Assembly (NCBI GenBank): GCA_902790215.1
Contig: CADAQX010000002.1
Coordinates: 124,001-188,000, forward strand
DNA: 64,000 nucleotides
Source of the DNA: an uncultured Bacteroidota bacterium
GTDB lineage: Bacteria > Bacteroidota > Bacteroidia > Bacteroidales > P3
Direction: 5' to 3'
Notes under the pieces: generated by a model
Told to the model about the DNA's origin: nothing
The model's input: the letters and a program-made list of their open reading frames with translations, nothing else
The model's database searches: none
Shown: piece by piece, positions 1 to 5,950 of the stretch
How the letters are laid out: each line of letters begins with the position of its first letter
Numbering within the stretch: position 1 is the stretch's first letter
Made by a program: the position numbers and the translations under genes

Positions 1-71
1 GGATTTGACCTATTTTGCCGTAGTTCCAGAACAATAGCACACTGGTTGAACCTTTACAATAAATAACTACA

Positions 72-938
72 ATGAACAAATTGACATTCACTTCTGTCGC
101 AGCAATACTGCTGCTTGTTGCCTGCCACCAGCCAACTCCCCAGGGAGAATCTTTTCAGCCGTTGCCCATCCACATGCTCAAAGGTAAAAGCTGTTTCGAA
201 ATCAAAGCCCTCGAAACGATTCCCCTGCTTGATGATGTGTACCTCGACGTGGAAAACCAATTCACCCTTGCCTGGCCCGACATCAGCGGTTTCTCACCAC
301 AAGTCCGTGCCGAGCTCAGTCAGATGGCTTTTGGCGACAGTACCTCCACCTCTTTGCAGGAAGCAGGTAGGCATTTCCTTTCCCGTACATGGGTGGAAGA
401 TGACGATCTCTTTCCTCAAGGCTCTGCGATCCAACGTCGCAAACTTGATTCAGTGCGGTTTTTCCCTCATAACTATGCTACAGTCAATGGCGAAGTGCGG
501 CAGGACCGCAACCTGCTGCATTTCTCGGTAAACGATGAGCATAATGTGGCCTATGCCGCACACGGCACCTATGGCTACCGCACGTTGATTGTGGATCGTG
601 CCACCGACCGCATTGTTCGTTTGTGTGACCTGATGGACACCACCGGCCTCGGCATGTTGATGCTTCGTGCGCTCAACGAGGTGCCGTCAAATCGAGAGAA
701 CGGCAACACAGCAGAATGTATCGACGGCGAATATCAACATCGTCTGCCGCCGCCCGACGGCTTCACCATCGACAGCAATCGAACCACCATCACTGCCTTT
801 TACAACATCTACAGTGTGCAGTGCTATGCTTGTGGCATGCTTTTTGTCGAAATGCCCGTTGCTTGGCTTGATGCTAATGCCACCCTCACCCCATACGGCA
901 AAGAAATCTTTGCGGAAGCACTCTCCCGCAAACAGTGA
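72..938 (+). CDS. DUF3298/RsiV-like lipoprotein
   Basis: The 288-residue product starts with a lipoprotein signal peptide: a hydrophobic stretch followed by LLVAC, so Cys18 would be lipidated and the protein anchored in the envelope. The C-terminal part (about residues 235-270) has the pattern YNIYSVQCYACG followed by an amphipathic strand and PVAWL, which resembles the end of DUF3298/RsiV-like domains, where a YxPYExAPYAxG motif precedes a final strand. Function is unknown; in RsiV this domain senses lysozyme, but nothing here shows such a role. The gene stands alone, converging on the hydrolase gene at 1047-1952 with a terminator between. The start at 72 is the only one that keeps the signal peptide. 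Confidence 0.7.
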   Translation: MNKLTFTSVAAILLLVACHQPTPQGESFQPLPIHMLKGKSCFEIKALETIPLLDDVYLDVENQFTLAWPDISGFSPQVRAELSQMAFGDSTSTSLQEAGRHFLSRTWVEDDDLFPQGSAIQRRKLDSVRFFPHNYATVNGEVRQDRNLLHFSVNDEHNVAYAAHGTYGYRTLIVDRATDRIVRLCDLMDTTGLGMLMLRALNEVPSNRENGNTAECIDGEYQHRLPPPDGFTIDSNRTTITAFYNIYSVQCYACGMLFVEMPVAWLDANATLTPYGKEIFAEALSRKQ

Positions 939-963
939 CGCATAGTGGAACAGGAATAAACCC

Positions 964-997
964 AAAGCCCGGATGAGAAGATCTCGCCCGGGCTTTT
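964..997 (+). terminator. Rho-independent terminator, probably bidirectional
   Basis: AAAGCCCGG and CCCGGGCTTT form a strong stem around a short AT-rich loop, followed by T residues on the plus strand and preceded by A residues that would serve the opposite strand. It lies between the convergent genes ending at 938 and 1047. Confidence 0.8.
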
Positions 998-1046
998 GAC
1001 GTTCTTCTGCTGTAGTTCTTTTACTCCGAGTTAAGTGGAGGTGGGT

Positions 1047-1952
1047 TTATATCTGGATAAAGTGGTCGTAGCAGTGGGCGTCGCAGAACAGGAGTCTGTT
1101 GGTGGATGCGTATTGTAGAATTTCTTTTCTTGTCTTGACGGCAGCGGCGGGGTCGTTGTCGTATCTGGCGCAGAAGTCGGGGTGCTGAAGCTGGAGGTCT
1201 TCGGAGTGGATGATGTCGCCGGCAATGAGGCAGTTGCCTACTTGATAGACCGTATGGCCGGGTGTGTGGCCGGGAGCCGGGATGGTTGCAACTATGCCAT
1301 TGATGATGGTTTCGCGGTCGGCAAAGGTCTTGATGCGTCCCTTGTAAGCCGACTGCACCTGTTTCCATAAATCGTTCTGTTTGGACATGGAGCCCTGGTC
1401 GCTCCAGGAGTCAAACTCTTTCTGCGAGAGGTATAGGGTCGCTTTGGGGAAGGTGGCTTTGCCACCAGTGAGCAGTCCGCCTATGTGGTCGCCGTGGAGG
1501 TGGGTGAGGCATACGGCGTCGATGTCGGAGGGTTTTATGCCGAGTGTGTCCAGTTTGTCCATTAGTGTTCCTCCTGTCTGGGTGCCGAGTCCTGCGTCGA
1601 AGAGGATATTATGCTGTAGGCTGCTAAACAGGAAGACATTGATGGCTGACTTTGATTTTCCTTCGGGGAGTAGGGTTTGAAGAAGGCTGTCGTTGAAGGA
1701 GCCTTTGAACAGGTCGATAGACATCTCGCTGGCGCGGTCTTGTAAGCCTATGATTACATCGCCATCAATGGTGAGTTCTCCATTGAGATAGTATTTTGAT
1801 ATGCCGTCTTCAACTGTAACGCCTTCAATTTTGGCGGTGAAGTTCTGCTCGGCACCTGTGTCGGCTGGTTCGGTTTGGCTGCTGCTTGGGCCGCAGGCGG
1901 CACAGAATAATGACAGGATGGCAGCGGTGGCTTTGATAATGTTTCTTTTCAT
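1047..1952 (-). CDS. MBL-fold metallohydrolase, predicted lipoprotein
   Basis: A 301-residue metallo-beta-lactamase-fold hydrolase. The zinc-binding motif HLHGDHIGG is at residues 151-159, the third metal-site histidine lies in APGHTPGH (226-233), the bridging aspartate in GDIIHS (245-250) and the last histidine in DAHCYDH (291-297). All expected ligands of the two-zinc site are present, so it should be active. The arrangement resembles AHL-lactonase-like and related secreted MBL hydrolases, but the substrate cannot be told from sequence. The N-terminus (LFCAAC, Cys20) is a lipoprotein signal, so the enzyme acts in the envelope. It follows the YdeI-like gene by 13 nt and may share its transcript. 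Confidence 0.85.
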   Translation of the reverse strand: MKRNIIKATAAILSLFCAACGPSSSQTEPADTGAEQNFTAKIEGVTVEDGISKYYLNGELTIDGDVIIGLQDRASEMSIDLFKGSFNDSLLQTLLPEGKSKSAINVFLFSSLQHNILFDAGLGTQTGGTLMDKLDTLGIKPSDIDAVCLTHLHGDHIGGLLTGGKATFPKATLYLSQKEFDSWSDQGSMSKQNDLWKQVQSAYKGRIKTFADRETIINGIVATIPAPGHTPGHTVYQVGNCLIAGDIIHSEDLQLQHPDFCARYDNDPAAAVKTRKEILQYASTNRLLFCDAHCYDHFIQI

Positions 1953-1965
1953 AGTATTGTTGATT

Positions 1966-2313
1966 TTAATTGTTTTTGTTCCAGGCAGCGGCTTGTATCC
2001 CGGCAGGGGTCATCAGGCCGCGTTGCTCGAGGTCGCGGACCCGGGCGAGGTTCCGTTCTGTCCAATGGCTGTTCTTCCTTCTTGGGGAGATGCGCTGCGC
2101 CAGTCGTCCGTCGGGCAGCCGCTTGAGGGTGGAATCAATCCAGCCGAAACAGAGACACTCCTCTACAACAACGAGGTAAGGCAGTGCGTTGGGCATAGGT
2201 TTTTTGCCCCGATAAACGGCCACCCAGCAGTGATGCGCCGTAGAGTGGTTCTCCTCCAGCCATCGCCGCAGCTGCTCCCGGTCACAATATTCCAAAAGGT
2301 TGTCTATCTCCAT
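1966..2313 (-). CDS. YdeI/OmpD-associated family protein, short version
   Basis: The 115 residues match the first part of the YdeI/OmpD-associated (bacteriocin-protection-like) family: the stretches EENHSTAHHCWVAVYRG, CFGWIDS, RRKNSHWTERN and GLMTPAGIQAA are typical of it. Family members are usually about 180-200 residues, so this copy stops early, right after the TPAG segment, with a tail of WNKNN. It may be a C-terminal truncation. The role of the family is poorly defined. A 5' fragment of a paralogue, with the same divergent promoter region, occurs at 5438-5570. A minus-strand promoter box lies at 2345-2352. Confidence 0.7.
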   Translation of the reverse strand: MEIDNLLEYCDREQLRRWLEENHSTAHHCWVAVYRGKKPMPNALPYLVVVEECLCFGWIDSTLKRLPDGRLAQRISPRRKNSHWTERNLARVRDLEQRGLMTPAGIQAAAWNKNN

Positions 2314-2344
2314 TATCGGCGGGATTCAATGTCAAAATATGCTG

Positions 2345-2413
2345 CAAAGATACGACTTTTTTACCGATTCAAGAGAGATTTTTTACTTATATGAGAAAAA
2401 AGTTGTATCTTTG
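2345..2413. promoter_or_regulatory. Divergent promoter pair (YdeI-like gene and leader RNA)
   Basis: The Bacteroidota -7 box TAnnTTTG is present on both strands: CAAAGATA at 2345-2352 (TATCTTTG on the minus strand) and TATCTTTG at 2406-2413 on the plus strand. The region between is almost pure A/T. Nearly the same segment is repeated at 5602-5669. Confidence 0.75.
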
Positions 2414-2715
2414 CAGTCGCTTACATGAGTAAAGTAAGCGGTAAGCAAGAAAAGCATTGCTATATTGTCCTTACGTTAAAGTTCGCCAAATTTTAAGAAG
2501 GAGGACGGAGCATTAGTGCTTTCGCTTGGATGTGTATGCTATGTTTTTAGCATATCGTCAGGCGTGAGAGAAGTTCCATATCCAGTTCCTTCAAGGTGTT
2601 TGGCGATACCTAACGTAAACGGACATGAGTACGTAACCTCATGCCTTTTCTTATTGTTTACGTTTAATATACCGTTGGAGGGTCGGGACGATGAAGTTGC
2701 GCACGGCACGAATTA
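2414..2715 (+). ncRNA. Structured leader RNA, copy D
   Basis: About 300 nt between a strong promoter and the first codon of the following operon, with no coding gene. Pairings read from the sequence: a 5' hairpin CGCTTAC/GTAAGCG (2418-2424 with 2434-2440); a collinear three-part long-range helix, GTCC/GGAC (2467-2470 with 2621-2624), TTACGTTA/TAACGTAA (2471-2478 with 2611-2618) and TCGCCAAA/TTTGGCGA (2483-2490 with 2599-2606); an inner hairpin TATGCTA/TAGCATA (2535-2541 with 2548-2554); and GGCGTGAG (2561-2568) with CTCATGCC (2638-2645), which crosses the long helix as a pseudoknot. The 3' end (GTTGCGCACGGCACGAATTA) matches the ends of copies A and C. The class is not one I recognise; a cis-regulatory role is inferred from position. 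Confidence 0.65.
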
Positions 2716-3009
2716 GTGTATGGAGAATTGGTTGAAACATTTCCACAGGAAGCTATGGGAGTTATCAGAATGATGAATCCCGAGTTTACATCTCATGATT
2801 TTATTAGAACCTATATCATGCGTTATACCAGTTCATATCTTTTTGGCCTATATGAATATCATGATGTTCAAGAGCTTCATGCAGTAATAGGCAAATGGCT
2901 GTCAAATCATGCAGAAGATAATGATATTAGAATTCGCTATGTTGAGCATCGTGATAGTATGAATATTTTTGGTAAGCTTGACAAAATAGCAGTTTGGCAG
3001 AAGCTATAG
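2716..3009 (+). CDS. Hypothetical protein, first gene of zinc-ribbon operon
   Basis: A 97-residue soluble protein of mixed alpha/beta character that I do not recognise. It has no signal peptide or membrane segment. The start is uncertain: the frame is open only from 2695, with a GTG at 2716 placed exactly where the conserved leader RNA ends, and an in-frame ATG at 2755 (MGVIRMMNPEF) that would give 84 residues. A 17-codon ORF in another frame begins at ATG 2720. The gene is followed after 23 nt by the two zinc-ribbon genes on the same strand, so the leader RNA probably controls all three. Confidence 0.5.
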   Translation: MYGELVETFPQEAMGVIRMMNPEFTSHDFIRTYIMRYTSSYLFGLYEYHDVQELHAVIGKWLSNHAEDNDIRIRYVEHRDSMNIFGKLDKIAVWQKL

Positions 3010-3032
3010 AATCTTGTAAAGCAGTATTTGTT

Positions 3033-3515
3033 ATGGAAACAGATAATACAACACAAGCATGTCCTTATTGTGGGGAACACATTAAAGTAGGTGCAAAAAA
3101 GTGCCGTTATTGCAATGAGTGGTTAGAAGAACCATCATTTGGATTCCGAATGTCGCATTATGGTGTCACCCATTCGCAGACTCATTCTTTGGTAAATCCT
3201 CAGATGGATTCTTCTCCAGTTGCACAAAAAAACAATGGCATCCCAAGCCAACAGGGCAATTCAACAACAATCATTAACCAAGCAGCTCCATCTAACGGTG
3301 CTGGATTGGCTGGTTTTGTATTGTCTCTTATTTCTTTGTGTTTATCTTGGATACCAGGTATTGGCTGGATTGTTTGGTTTCTCGGAGCTATTCTATCTTT
3401 TATTGGGATGTTTAAACGTCCGCGAGGTCTTGCAGTCGTTGGATTTATTGTCAGTTTCATTGATGTTATCATCTTGGTTGTAGGTATTGGTTTTTTACTT
3501 AGTATTTTTAGTTAA
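3033..3515 (+). CDS. Zinc-ribbon membrane protein, DUF4190-like
   Basis: A 160-residue protein. An N-terminal zinc ribbon, CPYCGEH then CRYCNEW (about residues 10-32), provides four cysteines in the CxxC...CxxC form. A polar linker rich in N, Q and S follows, then two hydrophobic hairpins (about residues 87-118 and 128-158) separated by the basic turn FKRPRG, as in DUF4190-type membrane proteins. The ATG at 3033 is preferred over upstream starts because they would overlap the preceding gene and add no conserved sequence. The same zinc-ribbon plus membrane layout occurs in the next gene. No function is known; regulatory or protein-binding roles are typical for such ribbons. Confidence 0.7.
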   Translation: METDNTTQACPYCGEHIKVGAKKCRYCNEWLEEPSFGFRMSHYGVTHSQTHSLVNPQMDSSPVAQKNNGIPSQQGNSTTIINQAAPSNGAGLAGFVLSLISLCLSWIPGIGWIVWFLGAILSFIGMFKRPRGLAVVGFIVSFIDVIILVVGIGFLLSIFS

Positions 3516-3522
3516 ATAAGAA

Positions 3523-3924
3523 ATGGAAGAGACTAAACAGTGCCCCTATTGTGGCAAAACCATTTTGGCAGTAGCCAATAAGTGTAAACATTGCAATCAA
3601 TGGATTGAAGGTGTAGAAATGGAAATCTGTCCTGTATGCCATGAGTTAATCCCAAGAAATCAGGATATCTGTCCATATTGTAAAGAAGATATTAAAAAGT
3701 TTCTTGTTGAATCACGGAAAAAAACGGATTCTATTCGGGTATTGGATAAGAAACAAGCCGAATCACATGATGATAGTAATAAAACGTCCAATTATCATTT
3801 GTTTAAGAATGATTCTCGTGACTATATTATTGAATCTGTATGGGTTATATCTATATTATTAATAACAATAATCCTATTCAAAATCGTTCTAAGGGTCATT
3901 TTGCATGCTGGGCCAGATCTCTAA
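3523..3924 (+). CDS. Double zinc-ribbon protein with C-terminal membrane helix
   Basis: A 133-residue protein with two zinc ribbons in tandem: CPYCGKT with CKHCNQW (about residues 7-27) and CPVCHEL with CPYCKED (about 35-60). A charged linker follows, then one transmembrane helix near residues 105-125 with a short tail. It lies 7 nt behind the other zinc-ribbon gene and is surely co-transcribed with it. The ribbons resemble each other and those of the neighbour, suggesting local duplication. No enzymatic motif is visible. Confidence 0.7.
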   Translation: MEETKQCPYCGKTILAVANKCKHCNQWIEGVEMEICPVCHELIPRNQDICPYCKEDIKKFLVESRKKTDSIRVLDKKQAESHDDSNKTSNYHLFKNDSRDYIIESVWVISILLITIILFKIVLRVILHAGPDL

Positions 3925-3982
3925 CTAATATATTACCTACAAAAAAGTAGTAGGCAAAGAACCATCTCCGTTGGGAAGATAA

Positions 3983-4069
3983 GGGAAATACGATGCAAAA
4001 ATCTTGCCTATTGAAAAAAAATGCGTATTTTTGCAAAAAAATTCAGTAGGATATGTACGAGGTATCAAG
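3983..4069. repeat. Direct repeat, left copy (flanks the ATPase gene)
   Basis: This segment, containing the promoter and first codons of the ATPase gene at 4053, is repeated with small changes at 5356-5437, just after the end of that gene. Shared landmarks are GGGAAATACGATGCA, CTATTGAAAAAA, ATGCGTATT and TATGTACGAGGTAT. The right copy has a stop in place of the second tyrosine-region codon and no gene behind it. Confidence 0.75.
4026..4033 (+). promoter_or_regulatory. Promoter -7 box of ATPase gene
   Basis: TATTTTTG matches the Bacteroidota TAnnTTTG consensus and lies 19 nt before the start codon at 4053, giving a very short leader. Confidence 0.7.
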
Positions 4070-5309
4070 GACAGACTATATCGATTGGCTGGATCGTAAG
4101 CAAGGTAATGGTTTAATAAAGATTGTCACAGGTGTTCGCCGTTGTGGCAAATCATATCTGCTTTTTACACTTTTTCGTAGACATCTGTTAGAGAAAGGTG
4201 TGCAGGATGACCACATTGTGGCATTGGCATTGGATGATTATGACAATAGACAGTATCTTGAAGCAGATGAGTTGTACAGGTATATTCGTTCCAAAGTGAA
4301 TGATAGTGGACACTATTTTATTCTGTTGGATGAAATACAACTTGTAAAAGGTTTCGAAGCCGTACTGAATGGTTTTCTTCACTGGGAGAATGTTGATGTG
4401 TATGTGACGGGGAGCAATTCGCGCTTTTTGTCGTCGGACATTGTTACGGAGTTTAGGGGGCGTGGAGATGAGATAAGGGTGTATCCGTTTAGTTTCGCGG
4501 AGGTGTATAGTATATATGAAGGGGAGAAGCAACGTGTTTGGCCAGCCTATTGTCGTTATGGCGGGATGCCTCTTGTATGGTCGGCAGAAAGGAATGACGA
4601 CAGGGAAGAGTATTTAAAGAATCTGTTTGAGCAGGTTTATTTGGCAGACATCATAGGACGTTATGACCTGCGTGGGAAGGCGGAAATCGGCGATTTGGTC
4701 AACATCCTTGCTTCGTCGGTGGGTTCGTTGACAAATCCACTGCGACTGACCAACACATTCAAATCTGAATTGGGCAAGGTTATATCGCAAAACACGGTGA
4801 ATGCATATATCGAGTATCTTGTGGATTCATTTCTTGTGTCACGAGCCAACCGTTATGATGTGAAAGGGTTGAAATACATTTCGTCACCCTTAAAATATTA
4901 CTTTACTGACATCGGACTACGCAATGCCCGGATTAATTTCAGGCAACAAGATGAATCTCATATTATGGAGAACATTATCTACAATGAACTTCTACGCCGT
5001 AGGTATAGTGTGGATGTGGGTAGTGTGACAACAAATGCAAAAAACGCTGAAGGGAAAATGGTCCGCAAAAATCTTGAAGTGGATTTTATCGCCAATAAAG
5101 GGGATAAGCGCTATTATATCCAGTCGGCTCTTGAACTATCTACAGAGGAGAAATGGAAACAAGAAGAGCGGTCTCTGCTTTCCATCTCTGACTCCTTCAA
5201 GAAAATAGTAATACAACGTCAGATGGTTGAGCCGTGGTACAACAATCACGGGGTTCTGTGTATAAGTGTGGAAGACTTCCTGTTGAATCAGGATAGTTTA
5301 GATTGGTAA
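4053..5309 (+). CDS. AAA ATPase with DUF4143 domain
   Basis: A 418-residue ATPase of the AAA_14/DUF4143 family, common and often multi-copy in Bacteroidales. The Walker A motif GVRRCGKS is at residues 27-34 and the Walker B motif LLDEIQ at 91-96; the sensor-like TGSNS follows. The C-terminal DUF4143 part contains the KYYFTDIGLRNA segment and a nuclease-like core with LEVDFIANKG. The biological role of these ATPases is not established. The gene is monocistronic with its own promoter, and is bracketed by direct repeats of its promoter region, which suggests recent duplication or recombination. A distant paralogue lies at 8662-9879. Confidence 0.9.
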   Translation: MYEVSRTDYIDWLDRKQGNGLIKIVTGVRRCGKSYLLFTLFRRHLLEKGVQDDHIVALALDDYDNRQYLEADELYRYIRSKVNDSGHYFILLDEIQLVKGFEAVLNGFLHWENVDVYVTGSNSRFLSSDIVTEFRGRGDEIRVYPFSFAEVYSIYEGEKQRVWPAYCRYGGMPLVWSAERNDDREEYLKNLFEQVYLADIIGRYDLRGKAEIGDLVNILASSVGSLTNPLRLTNTFKSELGKVISQNTVNAYIEYLVDSFLVSRANRYDVKGLKYISSPLKYYFTDIGLRNARINFRQQDESHIMENIIYNELLRRRYSVDVGSVTTNAKNAEGKMVRKNLEVDFIANKGDKRYYIQSALELSTEEKWKQEERSLLSISDSFKKIVIQRQMVEPWYNNHGVLCISVEDFLLNQDSLDW

Positions 5310-5355
5310 TAATCTATAAAGAACGCGCAAAAAGCCATCGTAGTTGGCTGTAGTT

Positions 5356-5437
5356 GGGGAATACGATGCAAGATGCATGTCTATTGAAAAAATGCGTATT
5401 GTTGCAATAATTATCAGTAGAATATGTAAGAGGTATG
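5356..5437. repeat. Direct repeat, right copy (orphan ATPase promoter)
   Basis: A decayed copy of 3983-4069. The -7 box has become TATTGTTG and the start region reads ATGTAAGAGG, giving an immediate stop. It is fused at about 5438 to the 5' fragment of a YdeI-like gene on the opposite strand. Confidence 0.75.
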
Positions 5438-5570
5438 ATAGAGCATTAGACATAGGGGTTTTGCCCCGATGAGTAGCCATCCAGCAGTGATGCGCTGTAG
5501 AGTGGTTCTCCTCCAGCCACTGACGTAGCTGAGTACGGTCACTGTATTCCAAAAGAATGTCAATCTCCAT
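5438..5570 (-). pseudogene. YdeI-like gene, 5' fragment
   Basis: Reading on the minus strand from 5570, the first 45 or so codons (MEIDILLEYSDRTQLRQW, then EENHSTAHHCWMA and HRGKTPMSNALSYL) closely match the start of the YdeI-like gene at 1966-2313. The similarity ends near 5440, where the orphan ATPase promoter copy begins; the frame then runs into unrelated sequence. The fragment keeps its promoter box (CAAAAATA, 5602-5609) and could still be transcribed. Confidence 0.8.
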
Positions 5571-5601
5571 TATTGGCGGGATTCAATTTCAAAATATGCT
5601 G

Positions 5602-5669
5602 CAAAAATACAACTTTTTGCCGATATGAGAGAGATTTTTTACTTATTTGAGAAAAAAGTCGTATCTTTG
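5602..5669. promoter_or_regulatory. Divergent promoter pair, second copy
   Basis: CAAAAATA at 5602-5609 (TATTTTTG on minus) faces the YdeI fragment and TATCTTTG at 5662-5669 faces leader RNA copy A. The intervening sequence, including GAGAGATTTTTTACTTAT and TGAGAAAAAAGT, is a near copy of 2345-2413. Confidence 0.75.
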
Positions 5670-5950
5670 CAATTGGTTTGAGAGAAATATCTCATGCCGA
5701 AAGATTTTTTAATAGAAGCGTTATGCTTCCTTGTACTTGAGAACGTCGGAACTTTTCAAGTGAAATAACCAAGGTTGGATAATGGCTTCACGCGTTAGCG
5801 TGGGCTGTTTTTTACATTTGGTTATTCAGGTTTCCGACGACCTTCAAGTACAATGTGAGACATACAGACCCACGCTTCTTTTGTATAATGCTGTTGCGGG
5901 TCGGACAGCATAGAGGTTGTACCCGACACGTATTAGGGAATTTGTTAATT
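5670..5950 (+). ncRNA. Structured leader RNA, copy A
   Basis: About 280 nt of leader with clear pairings: 5' hairpin TGAGA/TCTCA (5679-5683 with 5690-5694); hairpin GAAGC-GTTAT-GCTTC (5715-5729); a long nested arm made of TTGTACTTGA/TCAAGTACAA (5731-5740 with 5844-5853), CGTCGGA/TCCGACG (5744-5750 with 5833-5839) and AATAACC/GGTTATT (5764-5770 with 5820-5826); inner hairpin CACGC-GTTA-GCGTG (5789-5802); and ATGCTGT/ACAGCAT (5888-5894 with 5905-5911). AGCGTGGG (5797-5804) is also perfectly complementary to CCCACGCT (5869-5876), which would break the inner hairpin. The end, GTTGTACCCGACACG then TATTAGGG, matches copies C and D. It runs into the start codon at 5951. Confidence 0.7.

Noticed and set aside
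2414-2715. Integron attC-like site or cassette array
   Set aside because: No paired RYYYAAC/GTTRRRY core sites and no integrase; the element precedes genes and has its own promoter, unlike attC.
2720-2773. 17-codon leader peptide (MENWLKHFHRKLWELSE) overlapping the 2716 gene
   Set aside because: Possible as an attenuator peptide, with two tryptophans, but it overlaps a longer coding frame and no analogous peptide exists behind the other leader copies.
5855-5950. N-terminal extension of the coiled-coil protein through the leader RNA
   Set aside because: The extension hides the signal peptide and overlaps paired RNA segments; ATG 5951 fits the pattern seen at 17190 and 42012.
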